Positions 43,906 through 53,726 of a stretch of 64,000 nucleotides of DNA are shown here, piece by piece (position 1 is the stretch's first letter; each line of letters opens with the position of its first letter). The stretch comes from Paenibacillus sp. Soil750 (GTDB lineage: Bacteria; Bacillota; Bacilli; Paenibacillales; NBRC-103111). Where the stretch lies: assembly GCF_001428045.1 (NCBI RefSeq), contig NZ_LMSD01000002.1:62812-126811 (forward strand), in the 5' to 3' direction. The notes below the pieces were generated by a model. That model worked only from the letters and a program-made list of their open reading frames with translations. It made no database searches and was not told where the DNA came from. Position numbers and translations under genes: made by a program.

Positions 43906-46476
43906 CTATTTCCATAATTTCATTCGTGTGAAAATCCCTGATTTCCGCACCTCCATCTGTACTTCCCCCATTCGATCAGTCCTATATATGGCTACGTTCT
44001 CATTGACCAAGCGATCTGTAATTTCTGGAGAAGGATGGCCGTAGGTATTCATGGCACCCACTGAGATTACTGCCACAGCTGGTTTCCAGTAGGTCAACCA
44101 CTCTGAGGTCGTTGAGGTTTTACTACCATGGTGGGCAACTTTAAGAACATCGATTTTGTTATTGCTGCTGCTGATTTTGGCGGCAGAGTTGGAGGAATCT
44201 ACTAAAGCAGGATGATCACGTAAATAATCCAGCACTGCCGCTTCGGATTCTTTCTCCATATCCCCAGTGAACAGCCAACGTGTTCCTTCCATTTCAAGCA
44301 AGAAGACAACAGATCTCGCATTCTGCTCTTTGACAACTTCAATCATTGTTGGATTCGTTTCAAGTGGATATATCACCTGCAATTTCGTAACGGGGTCGAT
44401 GTCAATCCAATTTTCTACTTGGGCGGGTAATAAGGGGACTTCTTTTTGAACCAATGTGGAAAAAAAGGTCGTCATAGAGCTGCTTTCCTTAAATGTTCCG
44501 TTAAATAGAAATTGCTTCACTGGTATTTGTTCAATAACAGCCTGTAAACCGCCGCTATGATCAGCATCCTCATGTGTAAGCACGAGAAGATCTAATCTTT
44601 GTATCCCTCGTTTCTTGAGGAGAGGAACAAGCAGTTTACGCCCTACTTCATACGGATCCTTGCGGATTTTCCAATCATCACCTGGCTTACGGAATGTGAG
44701 TGTCCCTCCTCCATCGATTAATAACTGACGACCGTAAGGCGTTCGAATTAGAATTGCATCACCTTGTCCAACATCGATAAATTGCACAAGCCCTGTTCGT
44801 TGAAAACGATTCGGTGAATACCCCATCCATAACAGGATGAGAAAGCCGCTTATTGCAAGAAGTAGACTGAGTTTAATTGGCATTCCCTGTGTGCTTTTCC
44901 TCGTACTAACCTCCAATATAATAGGTATCTCATCTTTCGAATGTAGGTAACTTCGCTGCCAGAGTAGATAGATCATAACTAAGAATCCATAGTAAAAACA
45001 GATCCAAGGCATACTAGGAGATGGCCAAATCATAGTGAGATGAGGTATCTGCTGAAGTTGATCGGTAATCCAGAAAATAGCTTGATTCAGCCAAGTGATG
45101 AGTTGACCAATTCTTTGACCTAAAGGAATGTAAACTAGACCAAGCGCTAACGCAACCAAACCTGCTGGAAACACAATCATGCTGATTACGGGGACTAACA
45201 CGGCATTCGCTATCCAAGATAACAAGGAAAACTGATTGAAGTAGTAAATGGAGACCGGAAAAGAGACGGATTGGGAAACGAGTGTGATGGCGAGGGTGTT
45301 TCGGAGTGTAGGAGAAGTTAAGTAAGGTGTGAGCAATACCGTTACTCGTTGCACACCGAGGATGAGTCCAAGTGTGACTAGGAAGGAAAGCTGGAAGCTT
45401 ACATCCAGCAAAAAGTAAGGGTCCCATACCAGCATAGCCCACGCTGCTACGGCTAGTATGTGCAAAACCTCTTTCATACCTCCACGCCGAGCTGCGTACA
45501 GGGCGATCATCGACATTAGCCCTGCCCTGACTATGGACGGCGATGCCCCAGTCACGAGGACATAGAAAGGGAGCAAGCCCATGCAGATGAGCAAATAAGT
45601 TTCTTTGGTGACTTTAAAACGGCGCAAGATCCAAATGCATACACCTAGAAACACGGCAATATTCAAGCCTGAGATTGCTAAAATATGTGTCAGTCCTAGC
45701 TGTGAAAATTGCTGGAAGCGGTCTGGGTCCAGATCGTCCGTGAGGCCGATCAACATGCTTTTCATGAACCCCGCCTGCGACGCGGGAAAGATCAGATCCA
45801 TGCGCCTGCTGAGCGCTGCGCGCAGCTCGTCGTTCCAGCGCAGCAGCTGGACGACGCTGAGGTGCGCTGCCGCAGGCTGCACCTGCGCCTGATCCACCCC
45901 TTTGGCTGAAAGCAGCCAATGAGTGTGGTGAAGGCGCAAATATCGGCGGTAGTCGAAGCCGCCGAAGTTGCGGGCCGGGGACGGGCTGCGCAGCGTCCCC
46001 GTTAGCGTGATGGCGTCGCCGCGGCGCCAGCCCGACGCGATCGCCTGCTGCGCCTGCTCCATCAGGCGCAGCGAGACCTGCACGCTTTCCCCGCCGAGCG
46101 GGAAAGCGGTGTTGTCTTGGAAGCGGACGGACTCCGCTTCCAGGGTGAAGCTGGCCCTGTCACCTTCAAGGGTGACAGGGCTGGCAAACCGGCCGAGCAG
46201 CATGGCCTCGCTGCCGTCAGGGCTGATCTGCTGCTGCGCCAGCGGCAGCGCAGTGATGTTGCGCTGGTCGGTCCCTTGATAATAGCCGTAGGCTATTACG
46301 ACCAGCAGCAAAGCGCCCAGCTGCTGCCGGCCAGGCAGGCGCAGCGCGTAGAGGATGACGAGCGCGGCTACCAGCAGCGCGCTTGTCATCCATGTCAGCC
46401 ACGGGAGCTCAGTATAGATCGCGAGTACATAGCCACTTATCCACAGACAGCATCCTTGAACAACTGATCTTTTCAT
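43906..46476 (-). CDS. comEC: DNA internalization competence protein ComEC/Rec2
   Basis: ComEC is the membrane channel that passes single-stranded DNA into the cell during transformation. The 856-residue protein has an N-terminal helix pair and OB-like DUF4131 region, the Competence domain (FMKSMLIGLTDDLDP, HILAISGLNIAVFLGV), and a C-terminal metallo-beta-lactamase domain (FIDVGQGDAILIRTPYG, VLTHEDADHSGGLQAV, VAHHGSKTSTTSEWL). I chose the ATG at 46476 after AAGGAG at 9 bases. Bases 45740-46400, encoding the N-terminal third, are very G+C rich. It is separated from comEB by a MarR-MFS cassette, so it must be transcribed on its own. Confidence 0.96.
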   Translation of the reverse strand: MKRSVVQGCCLWISGYVLAIYTELPWLTWMTSALLVAALVILYALRLPGRQQLGALLLVVIAYGYYQGTDQRNITALPLAQQQISPDGSEAMLLGRFASPVTLEGDRASFTLEAESVRFQDNTAFPLGGESVQVSLRLMEQAQQAIASGWRRGDAITLTGTLRSPSPARNFGGFDYRRYLRLHHTHWLLSAKGVDQAQVQPAAAHLSVVQLLRWNDELRAALSRRMDLIFPASQAGFMKSMLIGLTDDLDPDRFQQFSQLGLTHILAISGLNIAVFLGVCIWILRRFKVTKETYLLICMGLLPFYVLVTGASPSIVRAGLMSMIALYAARRGGMKEVLHILAVAAWAMLVWDPYFLLDVSFQLSFLVTLGLILGVQRVTVLLTPYLTSPTLRNTLAITLVSQSVSFPVSIYYFNQFSLLSWIANAVLVPVISMIVFPAGLVALALGLVYIPLGQRIGQLITWLNQAIFWITDQLQQIPHLTMIWPSPSMPWICFYYGFLVMIYLLWQRSYLHSKDEIPIILEVSTRKSTQGMPIKLSLLLAISGFLILLWMGYSPNRFQRTGLVQFIDVGQGDAILIRTPYGRQLLIDGGGTLTFRKPGDDWKIRKDPYEVGRKLLVPLLKKRGIQRLDLLVLTHEDADHSGGLQAVIEQIPVKQFLFNGTFKESSSMTTFFSTLVQKEVPLLPAQVENWIDIDPVTKLQVIYPLETNPTMIEVVKEQNARSVVFLLEMEGTRWLFTGDMEKESEAAVLDYLRDHPALVDSSNSAAKISSSNNKIDVLKVAHHGSKTSTTSEWLTYWKPAVAVISVGAMNTYGHPSPEITDRLVNENVAIYRTDRMGEVQMEVRKSGIFTRMKLWK

Positions 46477-46516
46477 GGGAGATCTCTCCTTCATTTTCAC
46501 TTTCTTACGATCCCAA

Positions 46517-46567
46517 ACAAAAAACCTCTTTCTAACGCACCCACAATGGCTGCAATAGAAAGAGGTT
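46517..46567 (-). terminator. Perfect 12-bp hairpin with T run upstream of comEC
   Basis: AACCTCTTTCTA (46523-46534) pairs perfectly with TAGAAAGAGGTT (46556-46567); the minus strand continues TTTTTTGTTTG. It has every feature of a minus-strand terminator, yet no minus-strand gene lies just upstream. It sits about 45 bases before the comEC start. It could be the remnant terminator of an older unit, an insulator from antisense MarR transcripts, or a leader attenuator of comEC. Confidence 0.65.
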
Positions 46568-46625
46568 CTTCCCCTTAACTACATTCCGTTCACATTTCTA
46601 AATCCATCTTGATTCATAATTACAA

Positions 46626-46654
46626 TTGACAGGCGAAATCACTTGGATTATATT
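46626..46654 (+). promoter_or_regulatory. Sigma-A promoter of the marR-MFS unit
   Basis: TTGACA (46626-46631), 17 bases, then TATATT (46649-46654). This is one of the best promoters in the window and lies 33 bases before the MarR start. Confidence 0.8.
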
Positions 46655-46656
46655 CG

Positions 46657-46668
46657 TTGTACATACAA
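46657..46668 (+). promoter_or_regulatory. Candidate MarR operator
   Basis: TTGTA-CA-TACAA is a perfect inverted repeat located directly after the -10 element, across the expected transcription start. MarR proteins often repress their own operon through such palindromes. Confidence 0.55.
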
Positions 46669-46687
46669 AATAAGAGGAGGGCAAAAT

Positions 46688-47146
46688 ATGACTAACAAAA
46701 AAGCTCAAGTAACAGAAACGGATAACAATGCAGCTTTTCTGCATGAATGCTTATACTTCACTACAAATCGGCTAAGTCGGGCCATTAGCCGAATGGCCGA
46801 CGATGCATTTGCAACAACAGGGCTTGCACCTGCTTACGGTTATTTACTCAGACTGGTTGTTGCAAAACCTGGAATTCCACAGAAAGAGCTTTCAGAAAAA
46901 CTCTATATTACGCCATCTACTCTCACCAGATTTATCGATAAGCTAGAAAACAAACGACTCGTGGAGCGCCAAGTAAAGGGAAAAACTGTACTCGTCTTCC
47001 CCACGGACAAAGCAATTGAACTCGAGCCATACCTTCGTGCAGCATCGAAGGAACTTCTTCGTTCTTATAAGGCTATCCTTGGAGATGAAATCGCGACTCT
47101 ATTGACGCAATCCTTGGAATCAGCCAGTGAGAAATTAGAAATATAA
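46688..47146 (+). CDS. MarR-family transcriptional regulator
   Basis: The 152-residue protein has the MarR winged helix: YGYLLRLVVAKPGIPQKELS, LYITPSTLTRFIDKLENKRL (recognition helix) and the wing VERQVKGKTVLVFPT, framed by dimerisation helices. The ATG at 46688 follows AGGAGGG at 7-8 bases. An open frame 15 codons longer would start upstream of the -10 region and is not possible from the predicted promoter. It is followed 15 bases later by the MFS gene, whose expression it probably controls. The ligand is unknown. Confidence 0.92.
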   Translation: MTNKKAQVTETDNNAAFLHECLYFTTNRLSRAISRMADDAFATTGLAPAYGYLLRLVVAKPGIPQKELSEKLYITPSTLTRFIDKLENKRLVERQVKGKTVLVFPTDKAIELEPYLRAASKELLRSYKAILGDEIATLLTQSLESASEKLEI

Positions 47147-47161
47147 GATGAGGTGTAGATT

Positions 47162-48434
47162 ATGAATCAAACAAAAAGCAAGTTTTATTACGGCTGGATT
47201 ATTGTGTTGCTAACGTTCGTCACATTACTTGTGTCAGCAGGCATACGCTCCATGCCAAGCGTCTTGATGATCCCTTTCCAAGAGGAATTCGGTTGGAGCC
47301 GCGCGGCTATATCAAGTGTCGCCTCTATCGGAATTTTGCTATATGGACTTGTTGGTCCGTTTTCTGCAGCACTGTTATTACGATTCGGTATCCGCAAGGT
47401 TGTACTGCTCGCACTGTCCGTTCTAGGTGCCAGCCTTGCCGTTACGCCGCTGATTAATTCCTTGTGGCAGTTCGATTTGCTGTGGGGGAGTCGTTTCCGG
47501 ACTTGCAAGTGGAATGATGGCCAACGTGCTTGGTATCACTGTCAGCAATCTATGGTTCGTCAAACGTAAGGGGCTCGTAGTTGGCATACTGACAGCAAGT
47601 GCAGCAACGGGTCAGTTGCTATTCCTCCCTTTGATTGCAAAGGTGACTTCCGATTACGGCTGGCGGTATGCGATGTATGCAGCGGTTGCCGCTATCATAG
47701 TTGTCTTTATTTTGGTAGCCATATGGATGAAGAATAATCCTTCAGATGTTGGAGCAGCGCCATACGGTACCACAGAGGTTGTAAAGCCAGAGCCTTTCAA
47801 GGGCAATGTATTTCTTACCCCTATCCAGAACCTCGTTATTGCAAGTAAAAATAAAACATTTTGGCTGCTCGCGGGCACCTTCTTCATTTGTGGATTCTCG
47901 ACAAATGGTTTGATTGGCACACACCTCATTGCCGCTTGCGGAGATTACGGGATGATGGAAGTTGCCGCTGCCGGACTACTAGCCATGATGGGCGCGTTTG
48001 ATTTATTCGGAACAACGATATCTGGCTGGTTAACTGACCGATTCGACAGTCGCTGGCTACTTTTCTGGTACTACGGTCTGCGCGGTTTATCCCTCATATT
48101 TTTACCGTATGCCTTAGCTACTACACCGTACATGCTAGTCGTGTTCTCCGTATTTTACGGACTCGATTGGATCGCAACCGTACCACCAACCGCTAAACTT
48201 GCAGGAGAAACTTTCGGTAAAGAAAAATCTGGCATGATATTCGGCTGGATTGTAGTGGCTCATCAGATCGGGGCTTCCTTTGCCGCGTACGGAGCAGGTG
48301 TAATGCGAGACTGGCTTGGCACCTACTCACAAACATTCTTTATTGCAGGTCTTACCTGCTTCATTGCCGCTTTATTCGCTATTCGTATACAGCGACAACT
48401 TAAAAAGCACAAAGAACAGGCCGTAATGTTGTAA
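47162..48434 (+). pseudogene. Frameshifted MFS transporter
   Basis: Two overlapping frames make one MFS protein of about 423 residues (12 helices, OFA/monocarboxylate type by appearance). The first frame reads MNQTKSKFYYGWIIVLLTFV to about residue 109 (QFDLLWG). The second resumes after the shift and runs through MMANVLGITVSNLWFVKRKG, SGWLTDRFDSRW and FGWIVVAHQIGASFAAYGAG to 48434. The break is at the run of five G at 47484-47488. With four G, TGG GGA GTC GTT would read through as WGVVSGLASGMMANV, a normal MFS helix-4 motif. It is either a recent inactivation, a phase-variable tract or a sequencing error. It follows the MarR gene. Confidence 0.85.
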
Positions 48435-48595
48435 AACCTTTATACGTAGTCGCTCAAGCTTTGGCACTGCCGTATAAGCAGCTATGGGAATTGTCAACAC
48501 AATGACTATTTCCCTAGCTGTGGAATACGAATCAAACAAGCACATTTGCATGAACGCGTGCTTTCTAGGCTTCGTCAAAGCTGACAGCGTGCTAA

Positions 48596-49108
48596 TTAAT
48601 TCACTACCTCCGATACCGTACCTGCAGGCGGCTCATATGTGGTCATCTGACGGAACGAGATGCCTCTAGCTCCCATTAACTCGCTAACTTTCTCATGATC
48701 CTTCGGATACCCCCGATGAAACACGATCTCTGTCACCCCGCTGTTAGCCAGCATATTCGCACAGGTCCAGCAAGGTTGATCCGTGACATAAACGGTAGAA
48801 CCCTCACGATCTTCCCGATCGGTAAACAGCAACAAATTCTGTTCCGCATGAATAGTGCGAATACAACGGTGCTTCCTTACGACTTCCTCTACATCAGCAA
48901 CGAGCTTCAGCTCGATTTCTTCAACAAGCATACAACCCGCTTCCGTGCAATCTGCTACGCCCATCGGTGCGCCATTATAGGCTGTTCCGAGCAGCTTTTT
49001 CCCTTGAACTAGTACCGCTCCAACATGTCTACGGTTGCACCGTGAGCGTGTGGAGGCCATATAGGCAATATCGAGGAAATACGTATCCCAATCTTTCCGG
49101 ATGCTCAT
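48596..49108 (-). CDS. comEB: dCMP deaminase / late competence protein ComEB
   Basis: A zinc deaminase of the dCMP/CMP family, 170 residues. The zinc motif is split as usual: TIHAEQN (His, catalytic Glu) and PCWTCANMLANSG (two Cys). An extra Cys/His pair in NRRHVGAVL and DCTEAGC fits the ComEB type. I chose the ATG at 49108 (MSIRKDWDTYFLD), with GGAGGGAG upstream; a longer frame lacks a ribosome site. It follows comEA, as in Bacillus. comEC, normally next, is displaced by about 2.1 kb of inserted plus-strand DNA. Confidence 0.95.
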   Translation of the reverse strand: MSIRKDWDTYFLDIAYMASTRSRCNRRHVGAVLVQGKKLLGTAYNGAPMGVADCTEAGCMLVEEIELKLVADVEEVVRKHRCIRTIHAEQNLLLFTDREDREGSTVYVTDQPCWTCANMLANSGVTEIVFHRGYPKDHEKVSELMGARGISFRQMTTYEPPAGTVSEVVN

Positions 49109-49211
49109 GATGATTGACTCCCTCCTGATGACTAGATTTTCCATTACTATTTTCGAAGTTAAAACGATTTCTAGTATTTTCTCATATTTTGCTAGAAATG
49201 AAAAGACAGTG

Positions 49212-49814
49212 CTAGACTGGCCCTACATATATGAACCCTTTCAGCTTATCAAACATCTTATCTCCGATCCCTTTCACGTCCTTGAGTTCTTCGACTCGCT
49301 TGAAACGTCCCTTTTTCATCCGATACTCGAGAATAGTTTTCGCTTTACTTTCACCGATCCCAGGCAGTTTATCTAACTGCTCCAACGTAGCCGTGTTTAA
49401 ATCTAAAAGTCCCTTTTGAGCTTCATTCGACGGAGGTGCAGGTATTGGAGGAGGTACAGGACTAGCAGCGGAGGTTGGATGAGTCTCTGAAGATGGAGGC
49501 GAAGTTTGCGTGCTTGCTCCCGTTGAACTTGAGGATGTGGATATCACTTCTGAAGATGACGATGATTCATTCGAACTCGCCTTTGGTGTTACTTTAGCTT
49601 TTTCATTACCGACGGGCACAGCTTTCCCAGTTGCCGCTTTTTTCTCATTCTCCCCTTGCACAAGCAATTCTTCCATCTGGGCATTGATCGGCATGAACGC
49701 TGTTTGAATGGTTGCCTGTCCTCCACGTAGAAATGGCCACACAACCCAAACAAAAAGCGAGACAGCACCAAGAATCAGCCCAATTTTCTTTATTTTATTT
49801 CCAAATAAATCCAC
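49212..49814 (-). CDS. comEA: Competence protein ComEA
   Basis: ComEA is the membrane-anchored DNA receptor of the uptake machinery. The 200-residue protein has one N-terminal helix (IGLILGAVSLFVWVVWPFL), a long linker rich in Ser, Thr and Pro, and a C-terminal helix-hairpin-helix DNA-binding domain (LDLNTATLEQLDKLPGIGES, VKGIGDKMFDKLKG). The SLBB domain of Bacillus ComEA is missing or replaced by the low-complexity linker. The start is GTG at 49814, 6 bases after GAAGG. It is divergent from comER. Confidence 0.93.
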   Translation of the reverse strand: MDLFGNKIKKIGLILGAVSLFVWVVWPFLRGGQATIQTAFMPINAQMEELLVQGENEKKAATGKAVPVGNEKAKVTPKASSNESSSSSEVISTSSSSTGASTQTSPPSSETHPTSAASPVPPPIPAPPSNEAQKGLLDLNTATLEQLDKLPGIGESKAKTILEYRMKKGRFKRVEELKDVKGIGDKMFDKLKGFIYVGPV

Positions 49815-50007
49815 ATACTACCTTCTTTCTTAGCATATTTGCGTTTCGGCAACCATATACATGAAAAAGCGTCCCATTGACCACACGACTAGTCACAATA
49901 CGGATGAGACGATGCTTGGACCTCTATCCTTGCCTTTCATGGCTGAGCGACCGCGATTATAGGTTGGTATTCGTATAAAGACTGATTTTATCGGGAGGGA
50001 TCACTTG

Positions 50008-50841
50008 ATGAAAGCTGGATTCATCGGTACTGGGAGTATGGGAAGTATACTGATTGAAGCATTCATTCATTCCGGGGCATTCAATCCCGAGCAAATTATT
50101 GCTAGCAATCGCACATCACGTAAAGTTGAACTACTTGCGGAGAACTATCCTGGCCTGCACGTGGCTGAAACGAATCGAGAAGTCGTGCGTGGAAGTGATT
50201 TGATTTTCTTATGTGTGAAACCATCTGAATTCATAAAGGTTATTGATGAAATCAAAGAGGACGTGCTTTCCTCTCAATTTATAATATCCATCACGAGTCC
50301 TATTCTGATTAAGCATTTAGAAGGTCTTTTACCAGCTAAAATTAGTAAAATCATACCGAGTATCACGAACTACGTTTTAAGTGGTGCTACGTTGTGTATT
50401 CATGGAAATCGCATGCAGCCCGAAGATAAAGAATGGCTTGAAAATATTTTCACACATATCTCTACACCCATACGTGTATCTGAGAATTATACGAGAATTT
50501 CATCAGATTTATCTAGTTGTGGCCCTGCTTTTCTAGCTAGCTTTATTCAAGCATTCATTGATGCGGCTGTAGAGGAAACGGGTATTTCTGCAGAAGAGGC
50601 TACATTGCTGGCAAGTGAAATGACGTTAGGTACAGGAAAGTTGCTTACAACTGGAGGCTTCAACCCTGTTAGCTTACAAAAGCGGGTATCTGTTCCTGGG
50701 GGCATTACGGCAGAGGGCTTGCGTATATTGGAAAAGGAGCTTTGCGGAGTTTTTTCTCAAGTAATTAGTGCTACACATGCGAAATATGAAGAAGACATTG
50801 AGAAGGCTGAGCAGCTTTTCACCTTAAAGCAAAAACAGTAG
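50008..50841 (+). CDS. comER: Late competence protein ComER (pyrroline-5-carboxylate reductase family)
   Basis: The 277-residue protein has an N-terminal Rossmann NADP motif (KAGFIGTGSMGSILIEAF) and the ProC-like dimerisation domain (TRISSDLSSCGPAFLASFIQ, RVSVPGGITAEGLRILEKEL). ComER is a ProC paralogue encoded divergently from comEA in bacilli and implicated in sporulation/biofilm timing rather than proline synthesis. I chose the ATG at 50008, 9 bases after GGAGG. Confidence 0.92.
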   Translation: MKAGFIGTGSMGSILIEAFIHSGAFNPEQIIASNRTSRKVELLAENYPGLHVAETNREVVRGSDLIFLCVKPSEFIKVIDEIKEDVLSSQFIISITSPILIKHLEGLLPAKISKIIPSITNYVLSGATLCIHGNRMQPEDKEWLENIFTHISTPIRVSENYTRISSDLSSCGPAFLASFIQAFIDAAVEETGISAEEATLLASEMTLGTGKLLTTGGFNPVSLQKRVSVPGGITAEGLRILEKELCGVFSQVISATHAKYEEDIEKAEQLFTLKQKQ

Positions 50842-50869
50842 CCTTCCCAACGCATTATACCTTCATTTC

Positions 50870-53329
50870 TTAACCAACAACGATATTGACTAATTTACCC
50901 TTTACAACAATCAATTTGCGAACGGCCTTTCCGGCGGTCGCTTCTTTGACTTTGTCGAGTTCAAAAGCCATTTTCTCCATCGCTGCTTCATCTGTATCTT
51001 TGGAAATCATCACGCGATCGACAATTTTCCCATTGATCTGAACAACGATTTCAACTTCATTATCCACAGTCCATGCTTCATCATAAGCTGGCCATGCTTC
51101 GTACGTAATGGATTCTACGCCGCCTAATTTCTCCCAAAGCTCTTCTGCTAAATGTGGAGCGATTGGGGAAAGCATTTGCACGAAATTTTTCATTGCTTCA
51201 AGTGGCAGGCGCTCTGTTTTGTAAGCTTCGTTGACAAAAATCATCATTTGGCTAATCGCTGTGTTAAAGCGAAGCGCATCGAAATCTTCCGTAATCTTTT
51301 TGATCGAACGGTGCCATGTGCGTTTGAATGTGTCACTGCCCAGCGTTTCATCCCCGCTAATTTTGGCGTGAACCTGACCGTTATCATCAACGAACAGTCT
51401 CCACACGCGATTCAAGAAACGGTAGATTCCGTCTACACCCGTTGTATTCCACGGTTTAGTCGCTTCCAATGGTCCCATGAACATTTCATAAATACGAAGT
51501 GTATCCGCACCTTGATCGCTCACGATATCATCTGGATTCACAACATTGCCGCGTGATTTACTCATTTTCTCCATGTTCTCGCCAAGAATCATCCCTTGGT
51601 TAACAAGCTTATGGAATGGCTCTTTGGTATGCACAAAACCAAGATCATAAAGCACTTTATGCCAGAAACGTGCGTACAGCAAGTGAAGAACTGCGTGCTC
51701 CGCTCCACCAATGTATAGATCAACTGGCAACCATTGCTTTTGCAGCTCATCTGAACAGAAGGCTTCATCATTCTTTGGATCGATGAAACGCAGGTAATAC
51801 CAGCAGCTTCCCGCCCATTGCGGCATCGTATTCGTCTCACGACGAGCTTTCATACCCGTTTCTGGGTCAATCGTATTCACCCATTCAGAAACGTTAGCAA
51901 GCGGTGACTCCCCAGTACCGGACGGTTTGATTTCATCCACTTGTGGAAGCAATAATGGCAGTTGATCCACAGGAACAGGTTTCATGGTGCCATCTTCAAG
52001 GTGAAGAATCGGAATCGGCTCACCCCAGTAGCGTTGACGGCTGAACAGCCAATCTCTCAAACGATACGTTACTTTGCCGCGGCCTTTGCTATTTTGCTCC
52101 AACCAAGCGATCATGTGGCTAATGCCTTGCTCAATGTTCAATCCATCGATTGGACCGGAATTCACATGCTTGCCGTCGCCTGCATAGGCTTCCTTCTCCA
52201 CATCTCCGCCTTGAACCACTTCGATAATTGGCAAATCAAATTGCTTCGCAAATTCCCAGTCACGTTGATCGTGTCCAGGAACTGCCATGATCGCCCCAGT
52301 ACCGTAACCGCCAAGGACATAATCAGCGATCCAGATTGGCACCTTTGTATCATTAACCGGATTGATCGCATAAGCCCCTGTGAACACACCGGATTTGTCT
52401 TTTGCCAAATCTGTACGCTCCAAGTCGCTCTTACGTGAAGCTTTCTCTTGATATTCTTTGATCGCAGCTGATTGCACTTCAGTTGTGATCTGCGCTACAA
52501 GCTCATGTTCCGGCGCTAATACACAATAAGTTGCACCGAAGAGTGTATCTGGACGCGTAGTGAAAACCGTTAAACTTTTCTCCGCATGACCTTCAATCGC
52601 GAATTGAACCTCAGCACCAGTCGATTTACCAATCCAGTTGCGCTGCATATCTTTAATACTCTCAGACCAATCAAGTTCCTCAAGATCTTCAAGCAAACGC
52701 TCCGCATATTCCGTAATTCTCAAAATCCACTGACGCATCGGTTTCCGAATTACTGGATGGTTCCCACGTTCACTTAAACCGTCAATGACTTCCTCATTCG
52801 CAAGTACCGTTCCAAGTGCCGGACACCAGTTAACAGGAACTTCATCAACATAAGCAAGTCCTTTATTATATAGTTGGATGAAAATCCATTGTGTCCATTT
52901 GTAATACTCCGGATCCGTTGTGCTGATCTCCCGATCCCAATCATAGGAGAAGCCAAGTGACTTAATTTGACGGCGGAACGTATCAATGTTTTTCTTCGTA
53001 AATTCGCGAGGATCATTCCCTGTGTCTAAGGCATATTGCTCAGCAGGAAGTCCGAACGCATCCCAGCCCATTGGGTGAAGGACATTAAAACCTCTCATCC
53101 GTTTAAAACGGGAAACGATATCTGTCGCTGTGTAGCCTTCTGGATGACCTACGTGCAAGCCAGCTCCTGATGGGTATGGGAACATATCCAAAGCATAGAA
53201 TTTCGGCTTATCCGAATTTTCCAACACCTTAAATGTTTTCTTCGCATCCCAGTAAGCCTGCCACTTGGGTTCAATCGCTTGTGGATTATAGCCCTGTTGT
53301 TCTTTCGTTTCTTTCAATTCCTGTGTCAT
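50870..53329 (-). CDS. leuS: Leucine-tRNA ligase
   Basis: LeuS charges tRNA-Leu and edits mischarged products in its CP1 domain. The 819-residue protein has the HIGH-type motif [16 protein letters not shown], the editing domain with [11 protein letters not shown], and the KMSKS loop [19 protein letters not shown] chose the ATG at 53329 ([20 protein letters not shown]) because AAGGAGG is 11 bases upstream. A longer frame to 53383 would overlap the terminator of the T-box leader. Expression is controlled by that T-box. Confidence 0.97.
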   Translation of the reverse strand: MTQELKETKEQQGYNPQAIEPKWQAYWDAKKTFKVLENSDKPKFYALDMFPYPSGAGLHVGHPEGYTATDIVSRFKRMRGFNVLHPMGWDAFGLPAEQYALDTGNDPREFTKKNIDTFRRQIKSLGFSYDWDREISTTDPEYYKWTQWIFIQLYNKGLAYVDEVPVNWCPALGTVLANEEVIDGLSERGNHPVIRKPMRQWILRITEYAERLLEDLEELDWSESIKDMQRNWIGKSTGAEVQFAIEGHAEKSLTVFTTRPDTLFGATYCVLAPEHELVAQITTEVQSAAIKEYQEKASRKSDLERTDLAKDKSGVFTGAYAINPVNDTKVPIWIADYVLGGYGTGAIMAVPGHDQRDWEFAKQFDLPIIEVVQGGDVEKEAYAGDGKHVNSGPIDGLNIEQGISHMIAWLEQNSKGRGKVTYRLRDWLFSRQRYWGEPIPILHLEDGTMKPVPVDQLPLLLPQVDEIKPSGTGESPLANVSEWVNTIDPETGMKARRETNTMPQWAGSCWYYLRFIDPKNDEAFCSDELQKQWLPVDLYIGGAEHAVLHLLYARFWHKVLYDLGFVHTKEPFHKLVNQGMILGENMEKMSKSRGNVVNPDDIVSDQGADTLRIYEMFMGPLEATKPWNTTGVDGIYRFLNRVWRLFVDDNGQVHAKISGDETLGSDTFKRTWHRSIKKITEDFDALRFNTAISQMMIFVNEAYKTERLPLEAMKNFVQMLSPIAPHLAEELWEKLGGVESITYEAWPAYDEAWTVDNEVEIVVQINGKIVDRVMISKDTDEAAMEKMAFELDKVKEATAGKAVRKLIVVKGKLVNIVVG

Positions 53330-53379
53330 GACCTTCCATGCCTCCTTAAGTTGCTCGCTACTCATGTATGCAAATACGC

Positions 53380-53666
53380 ACAAAAAAACCTCACATCGCT
53401 AGCGGATATCGCTAGGGACGAGAGGTATAATTCCCGTGGTACCACCCTAGTTAACACAAGGCGTTCTTCACCTGTGTTCACTCTGCCCCTTAACGCGGGT
53501 GAGACGATCCAGCTAGCGCATCTGATCCAGGATCAGGCGGTTCACCTTCTAGCTCCGAGGCGAGTTCTCAAGACTAACATCTGCCGGCTCACACCCTAGC
53601 TCCGACTCTCTGAAAGATGCTGTACAAGGTACTATTCCTCATCTAAGCTTTCCATACAACTGATTA
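53380..53666 (-). ncRNA. T-box riboswitch of leuS
   Basis: The leader carries the T-box core AGGGTGGTACCACGGG (53448-53433). It is followed by a terminator built from CTAGCG/CGCTAG within ACCTC...GAGGT and a TTTTTTT run (53382-53429). Upstream is a stem I-like region from about 53640. A specifier candidate is CTC (Leu) in GAACTCGCC, at 53564-53562. Uncharged tRNA-Leu would stabilise the antiterminator and let leuS be transcribed. Confidence 0.93.
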
Positions 53667-53672
53667 GCTTTG

Positions 53673-53702
53673 ATTATATGTAAAATAATGCCGCACTGTC
53701 AA
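53673..53702 (-). promoter_or_regulatory. Sigma-A promoter of the leuS leader
   Basis: On the minus strand TTGACA (53702-53697), 18 bases, then TATAAT (53678-53673). Both hexamers are consensus. The start of transcription falls at the head of the T-box leader. Confidence 0.85.
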
Positions 53703-53726
53703 GCCGATGGCAAATTCCCGTCAGCA

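Noticed and set aside
48484-48669. A possible 61-residue plus-strand gene after the MFS gene
   Set aside because: It lacks a ribosome site, runs into comEB in antisense and has no family resemblance.
49815-50007. A ComK-type box between comEA and comER
   Set aside because: No AAAA-N5-TTTT pair with the expected spacing is visible.
53330-53383. Longer LeuS N-terminus starting at 53383
   Set aside because: It would begin inside the T-box terminator, and the extra residues are not LeuS-like.
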